Of a stretch of DNA of 64,000 nucleotides, positions 1 through 8,578 are shown in pieces (positions within the stretch are counted from its first letter, which is position 1; every line of letters begins with the position of its first letter). The DNA lies in the NCBI RefSeq assembly GCF_014191495.1, contig NZ_JACHWR010000001.1, positions 1,984,001-2,048,000 of the forward strand, in the 5' to 3' direction. The stretch comes from Nocardioides soli. Its GTDB lineage: Bacteria; Actinomycetota; Actinomycetes; Propionibacteriales; Nocardioidaceae. Position numbers and translations under genes: made by a program. A model generated the notes under the pieces. That model made no database searches. It was not told the DNA's origin and saw nothing but the letters and a program-made list of their open reading frames with translations.

Positions 1-571
1 CGCTGGCCAGTGCGCCGGCCAGTGCGAGCGCGACGTGCGGCGGCGACCCGTTGTCGACGACGACGACCTCGACGTCCGCGGCACCGCTCTCGACGAGCAC
101 GGCGGTCGCGGCGCGCACGGTCATGAACCAGTCGTCGTACGTCGGGATCACCACCGAGGTGCGTCCCGGGACGCGCTCGGCCAGCCGGGCGAGCTCGGCG
201 TCCCAGTCGACCAGGGGGTCGGGCAGCGACGTGCGGCCGCGGGCGCCCAGGCCCCGGGCGACCTCGAGCAGCGTGGCGCGGGTGCGCTCGTCGTACGCCG
301 GCAGCCCCTCGGCCTCGAGGTGCTTGAGGACCACACCGACCTTGCCGGCGCGGAACGCCCGGCGCACCGGCTGCGGCAGCCGCGCGAAGTCCACGAACGG
401 GTTGAAGCTCAGGCGCTGGGGCATCCCCTCGGTGACGGCGTGCAGCGCCGCGTCGTCGTCGGTGTCGAAGGACCCGCCGACGAGGGCGCCGTAGAACTCG
501 ACGTCGAGCAACCCCGAGCGCACCAACCGCGCCGCGCGCCGCTGGACCGGCTCCGCCTCCGTCCCCGTCAC
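1..571 (-). CDS. Glycosyltransferase family 2, partial (C-terminus cut by window edge)
   Basis: Reading leftwards from GTG at 571 there is an open frame to the window edge, 190 residues. Residues 139-147 read SVVIPTYDD and 160-166 read VVVDNGS, the N-terminal nucleotide-sugar-binding strands of a GT-A family 2 glycosyltransferase. The first 135 residues are an unassigned domain. A hexamer TAGGGT lies 7 nt before the start, so the transcript may be leaderless. It diverges from another glycosyltransferase gene starting at 770. Donor and acceptor sugars cannot be told from this part. Confidence 0.8.
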   Translation of the reverse strand, partial: MTGTEAEPVQRRAARLVRSGLLDVEFYGALVGGSFDTDDDAALHAVTEGMPQRLSFNPFVDFARLPQPVRRAFRAGKVGVVLKHLEAEGLPAYDERTRATLLEVARGLGARGRTSLPDPLVDWDAELARLAERVPGRTSVVIPTYDDWFMTVRAATAVLVESGAADVEVVVVDNGSPPHVALALAGALAS

Positions 572-578
572 GGCGCAG

Positions 579-584
579 ACCCTA
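579..584 (-). promoter_or_regulatory. -10-like hexamer TAGGGT for the partial glycosyltransferase
   Basis: TAGGGT on the minus strand ends 7 nt before the GTG start at 571. No Shine-Dalgarno sequence is present, which fits leaderless transcription. No clear -35. Confidence 0.45.
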
Positions 585-643
585 CGCTGCGGTCCGCGCA
601 CGGCAGTCGAGCGCGCCGCCGGTGGTCGCCCTCGGTAGGACTT

Positions 644-727
644 CTCGGGCGCTCCCTGGGGTTCTCGGGTGTTGCATCGGCCGCGAAATGCGGGAATACC
701 CGGCCCACCGGGTGTTCCCGCAGAGCG
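644..727. repeat. Dispersed hairpin repeat R2, copy 1
   Basis: About 84 bp closely resembling 31240-31323. Both share the core GGTGTTGCATCGGCCG followed by GGAATACCCGG and its inverted partner. Here 692-703 pairs with 708-719 (11 of 12 positions Watson-Crick, one G-T pair) around a 4-nt loop. It lies between two divergent glycosyltransferase genes. Function unknown. Confidence 0.6.
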
Positions 728-756
728 CCGGGACCACCCCGACCACAGCCGTGTCC

Positions 757-762
757 TAGGAT
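757..762 (+). promoter_or_regulatory. -10-like hexamer TAGGAT for glycosyltransferase at 770
   Basis: TAGGAT followed by exactly 7 nt and then the ATG at 770, with no Shine-Dalgarno. The spacing is identical to that before rmlB (32258). Confidence 0.5.
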
Positions 763-769
763 CCGGACG

Positions 770-2608
770 ATGGCTGACCCGGCACTCACGAAGCTCATCG
801 ACGGCGCCTCCGAGCCCGTCGTGGTGCTCCACGACCCCGAGGTGCGGCTCCAGGGCCTGCCGGCGGGCGTGTCGCTGTCCACGACCGGGCACGACCTGCC
901 GGACCTGCCCCACCGGTGGGGACTGGTCGTGCTCGCCTGCAGCGACGTGCTGTCGCTGCGCCGCTGGTCCTCGGTGCTGCCCGGTCTCGGCCGCACCCGG
1001 GTGGTCGCCTGCTGGCTGGCCGAGGCGGAGCAGCCGGTCGCGCTGGTGCCCCGCCCCGAGTGGCCGGCGCTGACCGCGCTGAACGCCCGCCGGGTCGCCA
1101 GCGGAGCGGCGCTGACCGTGGCCCGCTTCGAGAGCGGCGTGCGCGCCGAGCTGGTGCTCCGCGAGCTGGGGCGGGTCGCGGCGCCGGGGCGCGCGGCGTA
1201 CGCCGGGCTGGTGGCCGCCACCACCGGGCCCGACCCCGCGGTGGCACCGCCCGCCGACCCGAGCCTGCAGGTGCTGGGCCGGGCGGCCGAGGCGGCCGAC
1301 CCCGACCGCACGATCCCGCCCGACGTGGTGCTCGGCGTGGTGCTCGGCGACACCGGCGCGCTGCCCGCCCACCACGTGATCGACCGATCGCCGGCGACGA
1401 CGACCGACCCGCTGCTGCTGGGCGCACCGGTCGACGAGGCGGTGCTCAACCCCGCCGGCTACCTCAAGGACCCCGAGCACGGCATCGCCACGCTGGCGTC
1501 GGCCTCCGCCGAGGTCCTGACCCTGCGCGGCGACGGGCTCGACCACGAGCTGCGCGCCGACGGCGGCGCCACCCCGACCGCGGTGCGGCTGCTGCGCGGG
1601 CATCGCGGCGTCCGGGTGTGCTGGCCGCAGGCCGCCCCGGAGCGCCTCGCGCACACGGTCGCGGGTCTGGCCGCCGCGGGCGTGCCGCTGGTCGCCGACG
1701 ACGTGCCGGCCGGCGCCCGGGCCGCGCTCGGCGACCGCATCGCCGACCTGCTGCTGGCCGGGCCGGACCTCGCGGCCTCGCTGCCCCGCGACGAGCACAG
1801 CGTGCGCCTGCGGCGAGCGGGCCTGCTCGAGCACTCCACGATCGCCTGGCGGGGCCGGCTCGCCGCCGCGGCCGGGCTGCCATACCAACCCTTTCCGAGC
1901 GTCAGCGTGGTGCTGGCGACCAAGCGCGAGCACATGCTCGAGCACGCGCTGCGCCAGGTGGCCAAGCAGCGCGGCGCGGAGGTCGAGGTCGTCGTGGCCG
2001 CCCACGGCTTCGAGGCCGACCCGGCCCTGGTGCGCGCGCACGTCGGCGACCGGTTCGCGCTGCGCGGCTTCGACGAGCCGACGTTCTTCGGCGACGTGCT
2101 CAACGGTGCCGTCGCCGCGGCCTCCGGCGACCTGGTGCTGAAGATGGACGACGACGACTGGTACGGCCCCGACTTCGTCGCCGACCTGCTGCTCGCACGG
2201 CACTACTCCGGCGCCGAGATCGTCGGCACCACCGTCGAGTACGCCTACCTGGCGCCGATCGACCGCACCGTGCGGCGCCGCGACGACAGCGAGCGGATCG
2301 CCCAGTTCGTCGCCGGCGGCTCGATCATGACCGACCGCGACTCGCTCGCCAAGGCCGGCGGCTTCCGGCGGGTGCGCCGCTACGTCGACGCGCAGCTGCT
2401 CGACGCGGCCCGCCAGCAGGGCCAGTCGATCTACCGCAGCCACGGACTCGGGTACATGCTCCGGCGGACGGCCGCCGGCCACACCTGGGACCCCGGGCTC
2501 GACTACTACCTCTCCGAGGACCGGCTCGAGGAGTCGTGGGACGGGTTCCGGCCGAGCGCGCTGCTCGAGTACGCCGACGCGGAGCTGCCCGCGGAGGCGA
2601 GGGGGTGA
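770..2608 (+). CDS. Glycosyltransferase family 2 with long N-terminal extension
   Basis: 612 residues. The first 370 or so residues are alanine-rich and of unknown role. A GT-A family 2 domain begins at about 376 (PSVSVVLATKRE) and carries an acidic metal/nucleotide-binding motif KMDDDDWYG at 458-466. It ends about residue 612 without membrane segments, so a cytoplasmic enzyme adding sugars to a surface glycan is likely. The ATG at 770 was chosen because of the TAGGAT hexamer 7 nt upstream. The stop overlaps the next glycosyltransferase start by 4 nt (GTGA), which indicates translational coupling. Substrate unknown. Confidence 0.82.
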   Translation: MADPALTKLIDGASEPVVVLHDPEVRLQGLPAGVSLSTTGHDLPDLPHRWGLVVLACSDVLSLRRWSSVLPGLGRTRVVACWLAEAEQPVALVPRPEWPALTALNARRVASGAALTVARFESGVRAELVLRELGRVAAPGRAAYAGLVAATTGPDPAVAPPADPSLQVLGRAAEAADPDRTIPPDVVLGVVLGDTGALPAHHVIDRSPATTTDPLLLGAPVDEAVLNPAGYLKDPEHGIATLASASAEVLTLRGDGLDHELRADGGATPTAVRLLRGHRGVRVCWPQAAPERLAHTVAGLAAAGVPLVADDVPAGARAALGDRIADLLLAGPDLAASLPRDEHSVRLRRAGLLEHSTIAWRGRLAAAAGLPYQPFPSVSVVLATKREHMLEHALRQVAKQRGAEVEVVVAAHGFEADPALVRAHVGDRFALRGFDEPTFFGDVLNGAVAAASGDLVLKMDDDDWYGPDFVADLLLARHYSGAEIVGTTVEYAYLAPIDRTVRRRDDSERIAQFVAGGSIMTDRDSLAKAGGFRRVRRYVDAQLLDAARQQGQSIYRSHGLGYMLRRTAAGHTWDPGLDYYLSEDRLEESWDGFRPSALLEYADAELPAEARG

Positions 2609-4059
2609 GCCGCCAGCCCCGGCTGAGCGCCAACGACTGGCGACCGCTCGCTCCCCCGCGGCTGGGCGATTGGGAGCCGCGGCTGTCGGTCACCGTGGTG
2701 ATCCCGGCGTACCGGCCGCACCGGCTGCCGCTCGTGCTCGCCGCGCTGGCCGCCCAGAGCTACCCGGACCACCTGCTCGAGGTCGTCGTCGTCGACGACC
2801 ACTCCGACCCGCCCGTCGAGCTGCCGGAGGTCCGCCCGGCCAACACCCGCCTGCTGACGACCGAGCATCGGTGGTCGAAGTCCAACACCTGCCGCACCGG
2901 CATCGAGCGCAGCGACGGCGACGTCCTCCACTTCCTCGACAGCGACATGGTGCCCGACCACCGCGAGGTCGAGGCGCACCTGCGCTGGCACCACCTGATC
3001 GACTACGCCGCGGTGCTCGGCTTCCGGACCTTCGTCGCCGAGGACGCGCTCGACCACGTGACCCCGGCGGCCCTGCGCGACCACGTCGCCGGTGGCGCCG
3101 ACGTGCGCGCGCTGGTGACCGGTGACCAGGTGCCGCAGGAGTGGACCGAGCGGATCCTCGCCGAGACCGACGACCTCGCGAGCGCCGGCCCACGGGCCAT
3201 GCGGCTGCACGTGGGCGCCTCGACGTCGGTCACCCGAGCGCTGGCCTCCAGCTCCGCCGGCCTGCCTCCCGAGCTCGACCTCGGCGAGGACATCGTGTTC
3301 GGCTACCGCCTGCGGGAGGCCGGCGCAGTCTTCGTGCCGGACCGGGCCGCCGCATCGGTCCACCTGGGCGAGTCGAGCGTGATGAGCCGGACCGCGCAGG
3401 TCAACCGCTTCAACCATCCCCACTTCGCCCAGCTGGTCCCGGAGTTCCGTGGACACCGCCGGGCGGTGCCGCGCTCCTACGCCGTGCCGTACGCCGAGGT
3501 CGTGCTGCCGGCAGACGGTGCCACCGCGGAGGAGGTCTGCGCGGTCGTCGACGCACAGCTCGCGTCGACGCTGCCGGACGTCGTGGTCACCCTGGTGGGC
3601 TCGTGGGACGACCCGGAGACCCGAGGACCGGTGCTGGACGACCCGCGGCTCGAGCAGCGCCTGGTGCGGGCGACGTACGAGCACGAGCCGCGCGTGCGCC
3701 TGGTGGCCGAGCCCGCGCAGCGGTCCGACGCGACCTTCCGCATCTCGCTCCCGGATGCCACGGCGTACCCCGTCGGCAAGGCCCTGGCGCAGCTGCTGCG
3801 GCGCATGGAGCTGGAGCACCTCGGGTGCGTCGACGTCGACCTGCCGCACGGCGGCACCGCGCGGGCGCTGCGCACGGCGGCGCACGCCCGGGCCCTGCGC
3901 ACCGGCGCCGGCCCGGAGGAGTACGACGAGGCGCTCGCAGCCAGCTACCCGACCACGCGGATGCCGGCCGCCGACGCCGGCTTCGTCGCCGCCGCCGACG
4001 CACCGCCGGTCAAGCAGGTCCGCGGCCTGGTCGCCTGGGGTGTCACGAAGGCCGAGTAG
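2605..4059 (+). CDS. Glycosyltransferase family 2
   Basis: 484 residues from a GTG overlapping the preceding stop. The GT-A fold is clear: VTVVIPAYRP (29-38), VVVDDHSD (61-68), the DxD-type motif LDSDMVPD (111-118), and DLGEDIVFGYRLREAG near 226-241, typical of chondroitin-synthase-like family 2 enzymes. The last 150 or so residues form a second region with no assigned fold. No signal peptide or membrane helix is seen. Coupled to the upstream glycosyltransferase, so both probably act on the same glycan. Specificity unknown. Confidence 0.83.
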   Translation: MSRQPRLSANDWRPLAPPRLGDWEPRLSVTVVIPAYRPHRLPLVLAALAAQSYPDHLLEVVVVDDHSDPPVELPEVRPANTRLLTTEHRWSKSNTCRTGIERSDGDVLHFLDSDMVPDHREVEAHLRWHHLIDYAAVLGFRTFVAEDALDHVTPAALRDHVAGGADVRALVTGDQVPQEWTERILAETDDLASAGPRAMRLHVGASTSVTRALASSSAGLPPELDLGEDIVFGYRLREAGAVFVPDRAAASVHLGESSVMSRTAQVNRFNHPHFAQLVPEFRGHRRAVPRSYAVPYAEVVLPADGATAEEVCAVVDAQLASTLPDVVVTLVGSWDDPETRGPVLDDPRLEQRLVRATYEHEPRVRLVAEPAQRSDATFRISLPDATAYPVGKALAQLLRRMELEHLGCVDVDLPHGGTARALRTAAHARALRTGAGPEEYDEALAASYPTTRMPAADAGFVAAADAPPVKQVRGLVAWGVTKAE

Positions 4060-4081
4060 GCCGGTGACGGCCGCCGGGACT

Positions 4082-4098
4082 GACCCGCCCTGCGGGTC
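4082..4098 (+). terminator. Possible hairpin terminator after glycosyltransferase pair
   Basis: GACCCGC and GCGGGTC, 7 bp each, flank a 3-nt loop 22 nt after the stop at 4059. There is no T tract. Confidence 0.35.
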
Positions 4099-4172
4099 GA
4101 CGCGGATCCACCACCGACGACACGCACCGCTGCTACGGTCGTTCGACCATCACCGCGCTCGGGAGGCACCGG

Positions 4173-6053
4173 TTGCGATTCTCACGGACGGTCTCCGTCG
4201 TAGCTCTCGTCGCCGGAGCGCTGGCGATGAGCACGTCTCCCTCCGTGGCCACTCCCCCACCTTCGACCGAGTGGACGAACCCGCAACTGTTGTCCAATGA
4301 CGACGAGCCGTTCGGGCTGGCGATCGCGCCCGATGGGTACGCCGTCGCCACCACCTGGCAGCCGAAGCCGAACGGTTGCGACGCGGAGCACTGCCCACCT
4401 GGAGAGTTCATCAAGGTCTGGGGACGCGAACCGGAGGGTCGATGGCTCAACGGACAGAACGTCGGCTCGAACGGTCTACAGGTCGCATTCGACGCGGCGA
4501 GCAACGGATGGGCGGCCTGGATCGACCAGGGGTGGTCCACGCCCGCGACCCTGATGGTGGCCAGTCGACCCGCCGGTGGCCAATGGGCCACCCGCGAGAC
4601 CGTCGCCAGCGGACCCTCGGTGAGCGACTTCCGGCTCTTGGTCACGGACACCTCGACACCGGTGCTCTGGCGATCCGCACCCGCGACGGACGGCTACCAG
4701 CTCGACACCATGTCGCGGACCTCGACCGGGTGGGAAGCGACGACCAAGGCGACGGCCGGCCCCGCAAGTCTCCGGGCCGGGGTCGCCGGCACGCTGCGCG
4801 CGGTCTGGGTGCAGGGGTCCACCGGGCAGGGCAGCGCACTGGTCGCGACGGAGCGACGGGCAGACGGCACCTGGACACGGGACATGGTGGTCCTGCGGTC
4901 GAGCTCCGGTCTGTCCGATCCGGCCTGGATCGGACCTCACGCCGTGGCGCTGACCACGAGCGCCGGCGGTCGGGTGATCGCCACCGAAGGCCCCGACGGG
5001 TCCTGGGAGACGCATCCGGCGTTCCCCGCGAAGCCTCACTGGTCGGCTGCATACGAGGCCGCCGGAGTGGTGACCGTCGCGTGGCTGACCCCCGAAGGCG
5101 AGGTCCGGGCGCGACACGGCCGGGTCGACGGCCGATGGTCCTCACCGAAGACGCTCGGGCGGTTGGCGAGGTCGGCCCGCCTCGTCGTCGACTCACGGGG
5201 CAATGCGAGCCTGTTCTGGGTCAAGGACGACGACGACTACAGCACCCGCTACGCCCAGCGTCCCGTCGGCACCGGGTGGACGGCGACAGGTCGGCCGCCT
5301 CCTCCCGTCGACCGTGGCGGCGTCATGTACGGCTACGTCGTCGCGGCGGTGGATGGCGCCGACACCGTCACCGTGGCCGCCGCAAGCTCGGAGAACCCGG
5401 GCTGGCCCTACCTCCACACGGCCGATCTGGTCACCCCCGTGGCGCTCACCCGGATCCGCGCCACACCGCCAGGCAACTGGGCGACGTCGACCTCGTTCCG
5501 GGCCGGGTGGCGGACGACCTGGCTGCGAGCCGGGAACCACGACGTCCGTGCTCGGGTGCGGTCGATCGACGGCCGGACCACCGGCCCGCGCCGGCTGGCC
5601 AGCGGTGTCCGGGCCGGCACGAAGATCCTGCACGCGAAGTCCGGGCGCACCTACTGCCTGAGCGCCCGCGCCCACGCCGGACCGACGACCGGGCCGTGGG
5701 GAGAGGAGACGTGCGTGTCCACACCGCTGGACGACCGGGCCCTCTCCCGCAGCGCCGGCTGGACCCGCGCCGGCAGCACGAGCACGACCCGAAGCCGCGG
5801 CGCGACGCTGGTCAGTCCTCGGATCCGGGGCAGCCGCTTCGCGCTGCTGGTCCGGCCGTCGGCCGACGCGGGCACCGTGCGGGTCACCTTCGACGGCCGC
5901 CGCCTAGGCACCCGCCGGCTGATCGCGGGCCGCCCGGGCCGGCCCCGCGTGATCGCCCTGGGCGGGTTCAGGAGACCACGGCACGGCAAGCTCGCCATCA
6001 CCGTGGTCTCCTCCGGCGAGCCGGTCCGCATCGACGGGATCTACGCCCGCTGA
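4173..6053 (+). CDS. Secreted protein with propeller-like repeats, function unknown
   Basis: 626 residues. The TTG start is preceded by GGGAGGC at 4161-4167. The N-terminus is a typical Sec signal peptide (basic RFSRT, a hydrophobic stretch, cleavage near ATPP). The body has several repeats with Trp in a similar context (TPVLWRS, LRAVWVQG, VTVAWLTP, ASLFWVKD), suggesting beta-propeller blades. The C-terminal 100 residues look like a beta-sandwich. No catalytic motif is recognised. It sits between glycosyltransferases and GH16 hydrolases, so an extracellular glycan-related role is possible but unproven. Confidence 0.6.
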   Translation: MRFSRTVSVVALVAGALAMSTSPSVATPPPSTEWTNPQLLSNDDEPFGLAIAPDGYAVATTWQPKPNGCDAEHCPPGEFIKVWGREPEGRWLNGQNVGSNGLQVAFDAASNGWAAWIDQGWSTPATLMVASRPAGGQWATRETVASGPSVSDFRLLVTDTSTPVLWRSAPATDGYQLDTMSRTSTGWEATTKATAGPASLRAGVAGTLRAVWVQGSTGQGSALVATERRADGTWTRDMVVLRSSSGLSDPAWIGPHAVALTTSAGGRVIATEGPDGSWETHPAFPAKPHWSAAYEAAGVVTVAWLTPEGEVRARHGRVDGRWSSPKTLGRLARSARLVVDSRGNASLFWVKDDDDYSTRYAQRPVGTGWTATGRPPPPVDRGGVMYGYVVAAVDGADTVTVAAASSENPGWPYLHTADLVTPVALTRIRATPPGNWATSTSFRAGWRTTWLRAGNHDVRARVRSIDGRTTGPRRLASGVRAGTKILHAKSGRTYCLSARAHAGPTTGPWGEETCVSTPLDDRALSRSAGWTRAGSTSTTRSRGATLVSPRIRGSRFALLVRPSADAGTVRVTFDGRRLGTRRLIAGRPGRPRVIALGGFRRPRHGKLAITVVSSGEPVRIDGIYAR

Positions 6054-6092
6054 CCGAGCGCAGCCGACCGGTCGAGGACGAGGACGAGGACC

Positions 6093-7247
6093 TCAGTCGG
6101 TCCAGACCCGGACCCAGTCGACGTCGGTCGTCTGCGGCAGGTCCGACGCGGACGGCAGGTGCTCGAACTCGTAGTTGGAGCTGAGGTTGCTCAGGATCAG
6201 GAACTGGTCCACGCCGGAGACCCCTTCGTCCAGGGTCGTGGTCACCTGTCCGTCGATCCGGAAGGTGTACCCGTCGGGCGTCCACTCGACGGAGAACACG
6301 TGGTAGCGCTTCCACCAGTTGTCGCCGAACCGCTCCGGATCCTTGATCCAGTTGCCGCTCTTGACCCGCTCGCCGCCGTCGATGTAGTGGACGTAGCTGG
6401 CCAGCCCCGAGTGGTGCGGGTGTCCGAACCACTCGATGACGTCGATCTCGGCGCCGGTCTCGGCGGCGTCGCCCGTCGCGGCGCCCGCGCTCGGCTGCAT
6501 CCAGAAGGCGGAGTGCTGCCCGCGCTTCTCGTGGAACTTCATCCGTGCGGCGGCGAAGCCGTACTGGAACCCATAGCTGCCCTGGGTGCCGATGTTGGAG
6601 TTCAGCCGGAAGGCGTACTCGTCCCCCTGGTAGGTACACGTGTCGTCGCGCTCGGGGTCCAACGCGACCGACAGCTCGACGACGCCGTCGCGCACCTCCA
6701 CCATGCTCGGGTCCGACTTCGAGCAGGACCGCGCCTCAACGGTGTCGTACCCCTGGAGACGCTGGTTCCAGACGGGCTGGAGCTGGTCGCCCTCGAACTC
6801 GTCGCTGAAGTCGAGCCGGTCGTCCCACATCGCCGTGTCGAGCTTGTCGCTGTGCTCGTCCCCGGTGACGAGTCGGTAGCTCTGCGGCTCGCCGTCGACG
6901 AGGTACGGCGCGGAGAAGGTCACCGCGCCGTCGTCATCCTGCTTGGCCGTGTCGAGGTCGCTCCAGTCACCGCCGTCGCGCACCTGGAGCGTGACCTTCT
7001 CGCCCTCGGCCGCAGGCTCGACGACGCCCTCGACGACGACGTCGGCCCGGTCGGCCGGCCGGGCCTTCTTCCCGGAGTCGCTCAGCGGGGGGAGCAGGCG
7101 GGCCTGCACCGCAGCGCCGTCACCACCGCCTTCGTCCTTCTTGTCGTCGGAGGAGCACGCCGCCAGGGCCAACGCGGCGGTCGCCGCGACCACGAGGGTC
7201 GCGGCGACCGGTCGACGTGCCCGCGTCGCGCGAACGGGGCGCGTCAC
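6093..7247 (-). CDS. GH16 family glycoside hydrolase, lipoprotein
   Basis: 384 residues from GTG at 7247, overlapping the upstream stop by 4 nt. The N-terminal lipobox LALAAC places the lipid-modified cysteine near residue 31, so the protein is probably anchored on the outer face of the membrane. A beta-rich domain (about 45-150) precedes the GH16 jelly roll. The catalytic signature EIDVIE is at 267-272, with Glu nucleophile and Glu acid/base. GH16 enzymes cleave or transfer beta-1,3 or beta-1,4 glucans and galactans. It is a diverged tandem duplicate of the gene at 7244-8428, and both share the extra N-terminal domain. Confidence 0.85.
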   Translation of the reverse strand: MTRPVRATRARRPVAATLVVAATAALALAACSSDDKKDEGGGDGAAVQARLLPPLSDSGKKARPADRADVVVEGVVEPAAEGEKVTLQVRDGGDWSDLDTAKQDDDGAVTFSAPYLVDGEPQSYRLVTGDEHSDKLDTAMWDDRLDFSDEFEGDQLQPVWNQRLQGYDTVEARSCSKSDPSMVEVRDGVVELSVALDPERDDTCTYQGDEYAFRLNSNIGTQGSYGFQYGFAAARMKFHEKRGQHSAFWMQPSAGAATGDAAETGAEIDVIEWFGHPHHSGLASYVHYIDGGERVKSGNWIKDPERFGDNWWKRYHVFSVEWTPDGYTFRIDGQVTTTLDEGVSGVDQFLILSNLSSNYEFEHLPSASDLPQTTDVDWVRVWTD

Positions 7248-8428
7248 AGGTCCCAGACCCGCACCCAGTCGACGGACGAGCCCTGGGGCAGCTTGCTCTC
7301 GCTCTTCAGGTACTTGAGCTGGTAGTCCGAGCTCAGCTGGCTGAGCAGCAGGAACTGCTCGCGACCGGAGACGCCCTTGTTGATGACGCTGGTGACCTGG
7401 CCGTCGATGTAGAACGTGTAGGACTTGGGGGTCCACTTCACGGAGAACACGTGGTACTTCTTCGACCACTTGTTGCCGTACTGCTGCGGCTGCTTGATCC
7501 AGGAGCCGACCTTGACCCCCTTGCCCGGCTTGGGCACGTAGTGGATGTAGCTCGAGAGACCACCGGAGGGGTGCCCCTCACCGAACCACTCGATGACGTC
7601 GATCTCGGCGCCGGTCTTCTTGGCGTTGCCGTGCTCGGCGTTGCGGGAGTTCGGCTGCAGCCAGAAGCCGAAGTGCTGGCCGCGCAGGCTGTTGAGCTTC
7701 ACCCGCGCGGCGGCGTAGCCGTACTTGAAGGCGAACGCACCCTGGGTGCCGATCATCGCGTTGGTACGCCACGCGTAGCTCTTGCCCTGGTAGCTGCACC
7801 GGCCGTTCTTCGTGGTGTCCTTGGCGACCATCAGCCGCGCGACGCCCTTCGACACCGACGTGTTGGCGGCGTCCGTGCGCGAGCACTTGCGCAGTGCGGC
7901 GTGGCCGTAGTCCTGCTCACGGAAAGACCACGGCGTGGGGTCGATGGTGCTGCCGGAGAACTCCTCGGAGAACTTCTCCTTGTAGGTCCACTTCAGCGTC
8001 GAGACCGACTTGCTGAGCGTGGTCTTCATGCCCGAGCCGGTCGACCGCAGCCGGTAGGTGACGGCCTTGCCCTTGACGAGGTACGGCGCGTTGAACAGCA
8101 CGGCGCCCTTCTGGTCCTGACGGGCGGTGCCTGCCTTGACCCACTTCTTGCCGGCCTTGCGGTCGAGGATGACCGTGCGTCCCGCCTTCTTCGGCCGGAA
8201 CGTTCCCGTGACGACGACCTTGGCCTGGTCGGCGCTGCCGGCACGCTTGCCCGCGCCGGAGATAGGTGGCAGCAGGTCGATCTTGACCCGCTGCGCGTTG
8301 GCCTTCTTCTTCTGGACGTGCTTGACACTGTCGGGCGCGGCACCGGCGGGTGCCTCGACGGCGGCGACGGCGAGGCCGGCTCCGACGGTGAGCGCCAGCG
8401 CAGCGGCGAAAGTACGGAAGGAAGTCAT
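7244..8428 (-). CDS. GH16 family glycoside hydrolase, secreted
   Basis: 394 residues. ATG at 8428 opens a Sec signal peptide (SFRTFAAALAL..., Ala-rich cleavage region near APAGAAP). A beta-rich domain homologous to that of the neighbouring GH16 lipoprotein is followed by the GH16 domain with EIDVIE at 275-280. Unlike its neighbour it has no lipobox and is Lys-rich, so it is probably released or wall-associated. First gene of a two-gene operon. A role in remodelling or releasing the locus polysaccharide is inferred from context only. Confidence 0.85.
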   Translation of the reverse strand: MTSFRTFAAALALTVGAGLAVAAVEAPAGAAPDSVKHVQKKKANAQRVKIDLLPPISGAGKRAGSADQAKVVVTGTFRPKKAGRTVILDRKAGKKWVKAGTARQDQKGAVLFNAPYLVKGKAVTYRLRSTGSGMKTTLSKSVSTLKWTYKEKFSEEFSGSTIDPTPWSFREQDYGHAALRKCSRTDAANTSVSKGVARLMVAKDTTKNGRCSYQGKSYAWRTNAMIGTQGAFAFKYGYAAARVKLNSLRGQHFGFWLQPNSRNAEHGNAKKTGAEIDVIEWFGEGHPSGGLSSYIHYVPKPGKGVKVGSWIKQPQQYGNKWSKKYHVFSVKWTPKSYTFYIDGQVTSVINKGVSGREQFLLLSQLSSDYQLKYLKSESKLPQGSSVDWVRVWDL

Positions 8429-8578
8429 GAGGTCCAATCGGTCAGTCGAGCTCTGCACCCGACGGGCGGTGAGTAGATCTCGGCAGGGGCAGCGCCATGA
8501 TAGGTACATTCAAGGGCGTGACCCCAACTGGCGGCGCACGTCGGTGTGCCGCGCCGGGGACGACCAGAGGGAGAGTTC

